A DNA stretch of 64,000 nucleotides, from the IMG/VR virus record IMGVR_UViG_3300034073_002333, positions 1-64,000 of that record. The stretch is one strand, 5' to 3'. The notes beneath the pieces were generated by a model. It did no database searches and had not been told where the DNA came from. It saw only the letters and a program-made list of their open reading frames with translations. A program made the translations under genes and the position numbers. This document shows positions 51,669 to 58,343 of this stretch, piece after piece (the stretch's first letter is position 1; each line of letters starts with the position of its first letter). This DNA comes from a virus.

Positions 51669-52250
51669 TTATTCTGATGTGCCGCCATCGGCTGTGTTAA
51701 TTTGGACTGGGTCCGTTACGTTTTGAGATTCAACAACCACATTGGTTGTTTCAGTTTTCACTGCTTCAACAGCAACCTGTTCAGTTGTTTGTTGTACTAC
51801 GTGGGTATCATCCACAACAGGGACTGGTTTTGGTTTTACATAGAACCAAACTGTTGTGCTGCCTGTTGCGTCCATAATTGCTTTAATGTCGGCAGAGTAC
51901 ATCTCGGTCAGACGTTGATAGATTGGAGCAGTCTCTACGGTGATTTCAGTGTGGACTGACTCAAATGTATAAATCGGCGAACCATCTTCAATATGGTGAG
52001 TAATAAAACCCAATGCTGTGGCTCGGTTAAAGTCAGTTGAGAAAACAATATCACCATTCTGTTGAATGTTGTCTATGATTTGTTGCATCTGAGCTTCAGA
52101 CATCACCGCTGGGATAGTCATAATCACTTTACTGACTTCTTGAATTTCAGTAACCATGTGTTCAAGTTGATGGGCGAGATTGTTTGCATTCGCCTGTAAC
52201 TGATTTAAACGAGTAATCAAATGGTTCCGTAAATCTAATTGGATTTGCAT
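51669..52250 (-). CDS. Unknown protein with T/V/Q-rich C-terminal tail, 193 aa
   Basis: The N-terminal 45 residues are predicted coiled coil (LNQLQANANNLAHQLEHMV). A compact domain follows, and the last 45 residues (V, T, E and Q-rich) look disordered. AAAGG lies about 10 bases before the ATG. No recognised family. It lies in the minus-strand run between the beta'N subunit and the SbcD-like nuclease. Confidence 0.6.
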   Translation of the reverse strand: MQIQLDLRNHLITRLNQLQANANNLAHQLEHMVTEIQEVSKVIMTIPAVMSEAQMQQIIDNIQQNGDIVFSTDFNRATALGFITHHIEDGSPIYTFESVHTEITVETAPIYQRLTEMYSADIKAIMDATGSTTVWFYVKPKPVPVVDDTHVVQQTTEQVAVEAVKTETTNVVVESQNVTDPVQINTADGGTSE

Positions 52251-52268
52251 GACTTTTAATACCTTTTA

Positions 52269-52664
52269 CTAAGCAGTTTTGATTTGATAACTAATGACGT
52301 TACTGGACGATGTAATGAGTAAAGCACCGAGGGAATAGTTTTCTCCACCCTGCTGGATTTTTACATCGATATCTACACCAAAGTATCCATTTTCGTCACC
52401 TTCTTTATTGGGTCTAACACTTACGGTCGCCATTTCAAAATGTGAACCGAATATGCTTTGCAACTCTCGTTCCATATTACTGGCAAAGTCTTCAGGTTTA
52501 TTTCCGTATTGTTGGACTAAATACGCCAATGAATACGTTGTTGCTTGAAACTCATTGGACTGTGAGTGTTCTGTTGCTTTATAGTAATCCATTAACTTCG
52601 TTGCAATTGTTAATGGGTCTCGCACCCACCCACCTGTATCCAATGTTGCTAATAACTTCGCCAT
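52269..52664 (-). CDS. Unknown protein, 131 aa
   Basis: Small alpha/beta protein; the second ATG (MAKLLATL) is chosen because GGGA lies seven bases upstream, while the first ATG overlaps that site. The C-terminal half has regular beta strands (YFGVDIDVKIQ, SLGALLITSSS). A terminator separates it from the 205-aa gene upstream. No family is recognised. Confidence 0.6.
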   Translation of the reverse strand: MAKLLATLDTGGWVRDPLTIATKLMDYYKATEHSQSNEFQATTYSLAYLVQQYGNKPEDFASNMERELQSIFGSHFEMATVSVRPNKEGDENGYFGVDIDVKIQQGGENYSLGALLITSSSNVISYQIKTA

Positions 52665-52687
52665 GTTCATGTCCCGTCAAAAAATAA

Positions 52688-52709
52688 GAGAAGGGGGTTA
52701 CCCCTTCTC
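52688..52709 (-). terminator. Intrinsic terminator after the 205-aa gene
   Basis: GAGAAGGGG/CCCCTTCTC, loop GTTA, followed on the minus strand by TTATTTTTTGAC. Confidence 0.87.
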
Positions 52710-52718
52710 GTTATTAGG

Positions 52719-53336
52719 TTACAAGGAAGCGTTCCATCTGCTTGTAGGATCATCTTCATCCTTAGCAAATGCGGCAACTTGAAATGCCCAAGTATCTCTG
52801 ATTGAACGTTTCTGGTCAAACTCTAACTCAACGTCTCCCGACAGTAAGTCATCACCAAATTCGTGTACAACCATATACCCTTCGCTATCCTCTTCTATCA
52901 TACCATCCATCACACGACGCCAATCGTAGTGACCATAGCTAATTTGTCCTTCAAACAAATCAACATAGCTACCACGGAACCCTTCACATTGACCTCGTTG
53001 ATAACGAGCACGTGTTGTAGGTTCTGCCATCATGTAACGTTGCATAATAGGTGGTGCAGTTTGAAGTTCACCGATGCTACGCAATGGTCGAACACGGTTT
53101 CCTTTCCAACCGTTTTCTATATTACGTGCAGCCGCTTTTAAACGTCGCTGCGATGCTTCAGATGAATATTTCTCCCATGACTGCTCGATACGTTCAAGCA
53201 TAGCTGAACTTGTGCGTTGAAGAATATCGCGAGAACCCTCGTATGCATTCTGAATGAATTGCATGGTACTCTCGTTACGTTCACCATACACACGATGTCT
53301 AAATAGACCTGGGTCCATTGAGACCATTTGAGCCAT
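52719..53336 (-). CDS. Unknown protein, 205 aa
   Basis: The first half is helical and rich in R and Q; the second half is acidic, ending DEDDPTSRWNASL. GAGGA precedes the ATG. It lies 14 bp after the beta'N gene and ends in a strong terminator, forming the end of the chmA-beta'N cluster. In phiKZ the corresponding slot is gp56. No recognised family; a polymerase- or nucleus-linked role is positional inference. Confidence 0.6.
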   Translation of the reverse strand: MAQMVSMDPGLFRHRVYGERNESTMQFIQNAYEGSRDILQRTSSAMLERIEQSWEKYSSEASQRRLKAAARNIENGWKGNRVRPLRSIGELQTAPPIMQRYMMAEPTTRARYQRGQCEGFRGSYVDLFEGQISYGHYDWRRVMDGMIEEDSEGYMVVHEFGDDLLSGDVELEFDQKRSIRDTWAFQVAAFAKDEDDPTSRWNASL

Positions 53337-53350
53337 TGTGAAGTCCTCTG

Positions 53351-54874
53351 TTAATCAAACTCGTGAATGAAGTTGATGATGGTTTGCATCACAGGTGCAG
53401 GTATCTTTACAAATCCAGACACTCTACGTGGTTCCTGTGTATCTAAAAGATACAAATGAGGAGATAACCGATAAAAGTTATCATGCTCTTCTCTATCCAG
53501 TAGAAGCTCCATGTTCAACTCATCACCATCGAAATCCGCGTTACATGCAGCAAGTACAAGAACACTAAACGCAAACGTATTAATACGCGGGTCTGTTTGA
53601 ACTTTGGTAATGTATAACAACTGAGCACTACCACGTGTCAATGTAGGGTTACGCTGGAGAATACAAGGAAGCGCTTTATAAGGCGATTCATCGATAAGTT
53701 CCTGCATAACTTCATCTAACACGGGATGATACCGTTTTGTGTACAACGAGATAAGTTCTTCAGCTTGACGTGGAGTATATCGTCTATGAAGTAACTTACT
53801 TGTGATGTGTGACTTTAACATCATCACACCCACGCCCCACGGAATATGCACTTCGTCGTATTGATGTCGACCTGGAATACTACTAATAACTGCACGTGCT
53901 GAGAAGTCTAATCGACCACCAGCAAGTTGACGTCTAGCAATACCTGGTTTCTTACTGACGTTACGATTGATGTACTGGTCGTAATAATCAGCTAACTGAC
54001 GAATAGCACGGATTGTTGCGTTCTCTATTTGTCGCGGTGTTAACGGTATAAATGAGTTTTCGATTGAACATATTGTTCGTACTGCATTTAAACCAAACGA
54101 CAACGTTGGGTCAGTCCACGTTCCTAATGGTGTTTTCTCAATAATAAGAACAGCACGGTTAGGAATAGGGATGTAACGCGGAAAGAACTTATCACGATGC
54201 ATTTCAATGTACTTAATTAAATGCTCGCGAGGTTGCGCATCTTTTGCACTCCCAAACCGGTTTTTAATTAAGAACTCCATGGCTTCGTCAAATCGTTCAA
54301 TAAACTGATTTAACCCACGTTTCCACCCAGTATCCAATAACTCTTTTAAACGAGCAATTGAACGCAGGTCACTTGTTCTGTACGTTGGGTCAGCAAGATA
54401 ATCCATAGGACTAAACTTATCTGACTTAAAGAAGTTACTTAACATGAACCATACCCGTGGAACGACTAAGCGATGAATCCCTTTTGGGGTGGTCATCCAC
54501 AAAATACTTTCCATAGGACGTTCTGTAATACTAGCAACTTCAGTGTAACAGTACGAACCATCATCACGTACACCATGTTCAGGGCGACACACAAGACCTA
54601 CTTTGTGTTGACCACGAAAGCGACCACAATCACAACTAGGTGTGGTATCGAGGATATCACCTTCGAATTGCACATAGAGTTGACGATTCAACGCTTCCAT
54701 CTTCACAGGGTCTTTTGCATCAATGTGGTTAATGATGCGCGCTTGATGTGCTACTTGTTCATAATCGCGGTCTAGGTTTGGGACTGATAAGAATATTCCA
54801 GAATAACGTTGTTTTTGAGGTTGGAACTTGGGTACTACACCGCCACGTACTGAGGCATCGATATAATGGCTCAC
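53351..54874 (-). CDS. Non-virion RNA polymerase beta' N-terminal subunit (phiKZ gp55-like), 507 aa
   Basis: Carries the catalytic magnesium-binding loop N445-A-D-F-D-G-D451, the NADFDGD of all multisubunit RNA polymerases. Upstream lies GGRLDFSARAVISSIP (cellular GKRVDYSGRSVI). An N-terminal zinc ribbon has ligands C81-x-C83-x12-C96-x3-H100, the cellular CxC...CxxC with the last Cys replaced by His. Start is GTG 54874 (VSHYIDAS), five bases after AAAGGAGAG; the ATG 11 codons upstream overlaps that site. It sits directly after chmA as gp55 follows gp54 in phiKZ. Assembles with betaC, beta'C, the gp68-like protein and a beta N-terminal subunit outside the window. Confidence 0.95.
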   Translation of the reverse strand: MSHYIDASVRGGVVPKFQPQKQRYSGIFLSVPNLDRDYEQVAHQARIINHIDAKDPVKMEALNRQLYVQFEGDILDTTPSCDCGRFRGQHKVGLVCRPEHGVRDDGSYCYTEVASITERPMESILWMTTPKGIHRLVVPRVWFMLSNFFKSDKFSPMDYLADPTYRTSDLRSIARLKELLDTGWKRGLNQFIERFDEAMEFLIKNRFGSAKDAQPREHLIKYIEMHRDKFFPRYIPIPNRAVLIIEKTPLGTWTDPTLSFGLNAVRTICSIENSFIPLTPRQIENATIRAIRQLADYYDQYINRNVSKKPGIARRQLAGGRLDFSARAVISSIPGRHQYDEVHIPWGVGVMMLKSHITSKLLHRRYTPRQAEELISLYTKRYHPVLDEVMQELIDESPYKALPCILQRNPTLTRGSAQLLYITKVQTDPRINTFAFSVLVLAACNADFDGDELNMELLLDREEHDNFYRLSPHLYLLDTQEPRRVSGFVKIPAPVMQTIINFIHEFD

Positions 54875-54957
54875 GTTCTCTCCTTTATTTATTTTGTTGG
54901 GGACCATATCCTTACGTCTTTCTGTGAAAAAAGAAAAGGGAAAAAATAAAGAAAAGA

Positions 54958-54981
54958 AGAGAAGGGGAAACCCCCTTCTCT
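54958..54981 (-). terminator. Intrinsic terminator between chmA and beta'N
   Basis: AGAGAAGGGG/CCCCTTCTCT, loop of four, followed on the minus strand by TCTTTTCTTTATTTTTTCCC. It allows chmA to be transcribed far above the polymerase subunit. Confidence 0.88.
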
Positions 54982-54996
54982 CTTTATACCACTACA

Positions 54997-56907
54997 TTAA
55001 CGACCGAAGCGGTTGTACGAACGGTAAGTACCACCGTAGTTGCTACCACCACCAACGTTGTTTTGTTGATGTAAACGGTTAGCGCCTAAGCCATGGCTAC
55101 GGAACTGACCTAAGTAACGGTTACCACGGGTTGTAGTTTGTTGATACAGCGGCGTCAGACCAGAAACTTCTACAGCGTAATCAGCAGCAGCAGCGGCTGA
55201 GATAGCTACAGCAGCGAAGTCAGCAGCGAAGTTAACCACTTCGATATAGCCTTCGTGTTTCATGTTCTTCGGAGACATGCTGCGTTCCAGACGGTTACGA
55301 GTATCCAGACGAACGTCCATTGGAACATCGATAGCGTCATAGGTTGCGGCGTAGTCGAAGAACAGGTCTAAGTTACCAGCACCAGCTTCGTTTAACACGG
55401 CCAGTTGGTCGATATCACGTTTGTCACGTAAGTCGCCTTCAGGACCAGTGTATGTACCATAGATTAAACGGTTTTGGTCTAAGTGTACGACTGGACGGTT
55501 ACCCCAGATTGGAGAGAACTGATTGTCGAACAGATTGTCCATCGCCTGGATAATGGCTTGGTTTGCAGGTCCCATGAACTCAGGGTCATTTGGACGGTTG
55601 ATCATTTGCTCAGTGTTTTCGATAGCAGCCGCCTGGAAGATACCTGTTAACCAGCTATCTGGACCAGTTTCACTGCAGTGAATAGAGAACACAGGGTCAT
55701 GCTCAATCACTGTGGTGATTAAGTTTGCAAAATCGCGATCGCTTAATGCAGCACCGGTATCGATTTTACCCATAGACTCATCTGGATTCTCAGGGTTAGG
55801 AATTAAATAACCTAACGCACCGATGTTATCCAGTTTACCGTGGGCACGACGGAAACGGTTTGCCCATTGGTAATCGTCGCCGACCAGGAAGAAGTTTACC
55901 AGACCTAACAGCATCGTTTCAGTAGTCAGCACTGGAGCAGTCAGCTTAGTGATGATGATACGTGGCGTAAACTGTTGGGTAGGTGCTTGCTGTTGACGGT
56001 AACGAGCACCAGCAGGTTCCGGGTCTTGTGGGGTGAAGATCAAATCAACATAACCGGCAGCAGTACACAGTTCTTCAACATTTTCATGCATGAAGCCAGA
56101 TACACTGTTTTGGTTTTCAACACGCGGCTGTACAGTCACAGATACTTTCAGGTCAGAACGGATTGGGCGACCAATCTCATCCATGATAACGCCTGTGTAA
56201 TCTTCAGACCACACACCGACCAGCTTCTGCGAGTCTTTGCGAAGTGAATCAGATACAGTGAATACCGGGAATACGTTCGGGAACTGTTGTTCGATAACGG
56301 CAGCAGTTGCTTCTGTAGAAGCCCACAGAATGTCCTGGATAGCGTTAGCGTCTTCGACTGTGAAGTCTTCAGGGATAACGATACAACCAGCATTCACGAC
56401 TTCGATGTTGTTTTGGTTAGAGCCACCAACTAAACGCAGCACGTGTGCTTGCACTTTTTCCCAAGTCTTCAAATCCCAACCATCGCCTGGAACAACGATA
56501 CGTTCAGCGATTTGGTCACGACCGATGTGGATACGTTGAGACGCTGGCGTCTTGTTAGAACCAGCAGCCATCAGTGTACACACAGTGACGACTTTACGAG
56601 AACCGACAGCGATTTCAGCAGTTGTTAAAATCAGGCTGTAGTGAGTTTGGATTTGCGAAGCATCCACAGGAAACACGCGGTGCTGATAATCCTGGTTTTG
56701 TGACGTTTGTGCTAACGCTTTGTTCATTGCTTCCGCAATAATAGCAACGTTTTCGCCGATGCGACCACGGGCTACGTTACGACCTAAACGACCAGTGCGT
56801 TGCACTTGGTCTGCACCAGAAGTACGATCAATGGGTTCTACGCGGCGACCACCAGCAGGAGCTGCAGATGCTTGAGTAGTCGATTTATTGTTTTCGTCGT
56901 TAATCAT
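54997..56907 (-). CDS. chmA: Chimallin, phage nucleus shell protein, 636 aa
   Basis: Main building block of the protein shell that encloses replicating phage DNA. Against my memory of the 201phi2-1 chimallin (631 aa) the order of blocks is preserved: a disordered T/Q/A-rich start; a GRPIRSDLKVSVT strand (GNPIRADIVVT); NIGALGYL (DIGALGWM); IDTGAALSDRDFANL...NDPVF-like repeat; DKRDIDQLAVLNEA (DRRDLDNLAALNAA); and D-x-R-x-x-x-R-x-R near 555. The length matches. The G/N/Y/R-rich C-terminal tail (ends SYNRFGR) corresponds to the segment by which subunits lock to neighbours. G/C-rich codon use marks high expression. A 190-base leader with two hairpins and a putative early promoter precede it. Confidence 0.92.
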   Translation of the reverse strand: MINDENNKSTTQASAAPAGGRRVEPIDRTSGADQVQRTGRLGRNVARGRIGENVAIIAEAMNKALAQTSQNQDYQHRVFPVDASQIQTHYSLILTTAEIAVGSRKVVTVCTLMAAGSNKTPASQRIHIGRDQIAERIVVPGDGWDLKTWEKVQAHVLRLVGGSNQNNIEVVNAGCIVIPEDFTVEDANAIQDILWASTEATAAVIEQQFPNVFPVFTVSDSLRKDSQKLVGVWSEDYTGVIMDEIGRPIRSDLKVSVTVQPRVENQNSVSGFMHENVEELCTAAGYVDLIFTPQDPEPAGARYRQQQAPTQQFTPRIIITKLTAPVLTTETMLLGLVNFFLVGDDYQWANRFRRAHGKLDNIGALGYLIPNPENPDESMGKIDTGAALSDRDFANLITTVIEHDPVFSIHCSETGPDSWLTGIFQAAAIENTEQMINRPNDPEFMGPANQAIIQAMDNLFDNQFSPIWGNRPVVHLDQNRLIYGTYTGPEGDLRDKRDIDQLAVLNEAGAGNLDLFFDYAATYDAIDVPMDVRLDTRNRLERSMSPKNMKHEGYIEVVNFAADFAAVAISAAAAADYAVEVSGLTPLYQQTTTRGNRYLGQFRSHGLGANRLHQQNNVGGGSNYGGTYRSYNRFGR

Positions 56908-57228
56908 GAAAATCTCCGTTTTGACTTTTATATTTGCGCAAACATCGAGAGAGTATCTCGAATTCAGGTTAATAATGTGTCTTTGAATTTTTATTCATTC
57001 GACATCATTAGGTCTATCGCGTTTAGGCGATAGTAGTTAAACTCATACTGTGGGGTGGCTATGTAGAATTTTATTTTAAATCCGTATAACCACAATGATA
57101 ATGTATGTTTGTATTCTCGTTCATTAGAGATATACGCGCATATGTAACATGTACCGGCTACCCGATGCATGTTTCCATACTATAGCCACTCTTCATGTAT
57201 TATTTTATTTCACGGTAAGGACTCAAGT
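56908..57228. promoter_or_regulatory. 321-bp divergent regulatory region of chmA
   Basis: No gene of convincing quality here. It holds the putative early promoter (57098-57123), a hairpin CTATCGC/GCGATAG with six-base loop (57014-57033) and a hairpin TCGAGA/TCTCGA with five-base loop (56945-56961), both in the chmA leader, and the TAAGGA ribosome site of the plus-strand gene. GGAG for chmA lies just before its ATG. Confidence 0.6.
57098..57123 (-). promoter_or_regulatory. Putative early promoter of chmA
   Basis: On the minus strand TGAACGAGAA followed by TACAAACATACATTAT. It matches 48208-48233 at 24 of 26 bases. It is about 190 bp from the ATG, so the transcript would have a long leader. 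A site for the virion RNA polymerase is inferred, since chimallin is made early in known relatives. Confidence 0.65.
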
Positions 57229-58305
57229 ATGTATCAGTTTTTTACACGGACTTACAGTGACAATCGCCCTACTTCACATCCTGCTGGTTATCGCTTAACA
57301 CGACGGCAACTACAAGTCAATGGTGTAAAGGCAATTCGCTGGTATCGTTTCTCTAAGTCAGCATTAAGCAATAGACATCTTCTCGTTTCTGTATTAAAGT
57401 CATTACGGATTGACCCAACACTTGATGTGTTTGAAATGCATCGTTTATTGTTGCATCGGTATAAACAAGTTGCGATGGCTCACGGAATAACGACGGTTCA
57501 TCAGGTAGGGACTACTGAACGAACTGGCGTTTTCTTTAAAGGGAATGTGAATGAAGTCTTGTTTACTGTAAATGAAGATTTCGATTTACTTCGCTCAAGC
57601 CAACCTGACGTATGGCAATCGTTAACACCTATCCGTTTCCTAAGGCATCCAGTCGATGATACAACGGTTGTATTACCTGATGGAACCTACACACCGATAT
57701 CAAGTGGTGTAGCTGTCATTCAAATCGACATGGTAAAGTTAGGTATTCAGTTTTACCACTGGTATAAAGCAATGGCTGAACGAGACTTACCGTTTTATGA
57801 AACAGTTCGTCAATTCCTTGTTGCATACCCTATGGCAAATGCGTTGAAATCTTTTCAGGATGTTGCACACTTGAATCGATTCTTAACTCTGCTAAATGGT
57901 GACAAACCAAATAAAGAGCTGGTATCATTACCTACACCAATGCTTAACGTAGATTCAGACTTAAACGCGTATATGTTTAATCAGATGTTATTCCTATCGA
58001 AGAAGTCGTATTCGTTTGAAGTGTTTCTGATGAATCTACAACCAATCCATGCAAAAGATTATCTTCAGTTAATGAAGATGCCTGATACCTTTGTTCCTCG
58101 ACAATTAGCGTGGGTACTTAGTGCATCAGTTATTCCTGCGCTTCGGATTGTGTTGCATCTAGATAGTGAATCACCAGGAGATGCGTCTCGTGACGATAAG
58201 ATTGAAATACGTCGTCTGATTCGTGAAGCGTTGATTGACCGTTCACTACCACGGTTTGTAAAAGATGAAATAAGTCGTTTTATTACGCCATACGTTACTA
58301 CGTGA
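57229..58305 (+). CDS. Unknown protein, 358 aa
   Basis: Start at ATG 57229 (MYQFFTRTYSD), with TAAGGA eight bases upstream; an ATG 20 codons earlier lacks a site. Alpha/beta protein with many basic residues in the first 90 (KAIRWYRFSKSA), suggesting nucleic-acid contact; no catalytic motif seen. It is a single-gene plus-strand unit between chmA and the second DNA polymerase half, ending in a 32-bp palindrome that includes its stop codon. No family is recognised. Confidence 0.65.
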   Translation: MYQFFTRTYSDNRPTSHPAGYRLTRRQLQVNGVKAIRWYRFSKSALSNRHLLVSVLKSLRIDPTLDVFEMHRLLLHRYKQVAMAHGITTVHQVGTTERTGVFFKGNVNEVLFTVNEDFDLLRSSQPDVWQSLTPIRFLRHPVDDTTVVLPDGTYTPISSGVAVIQIDMVKLGIQFYHWYKAMAERDLPFYETVRQFLVAYPMANALKSFQDVAHLNRFLTLLNGDKPNKELVSLPTPMLNVDSDLNAYMFNQMLFLSKKSYSFEVFLMNLQPIHAKDYLQLMKMPDTFVPRQLAWVLSASVIPALRIVLHLDSESPGDASRDDKIEIRRLIREALIDRSLPRFVKDEISRFITPYVTT

Positions 58306-58334
58306 AGAGAAGAGGCGTACGCCTCTTCTCTTCA
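58303..58334. terminator. 32-bp perfect palindrome, bidirectional terminator
   Basis: TGAAGAGAAGAGGCGT and its exact complement meet without a spacer. The stop codon of the plus-strand gene is its first three bases, and the minus-strand polymerase gene ends 10 bases beyond. Confidence 0.83.
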
Positions 58335-58343
58335 TTATGTCGG

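Noticed and set aside
54997-56907. Major capsid protein as identity of the 636-aa product
   Set aside because: High expression and size would fit, but the conserved blocks and gene order match chimallin, and there is no cleavable propeptide-like start.
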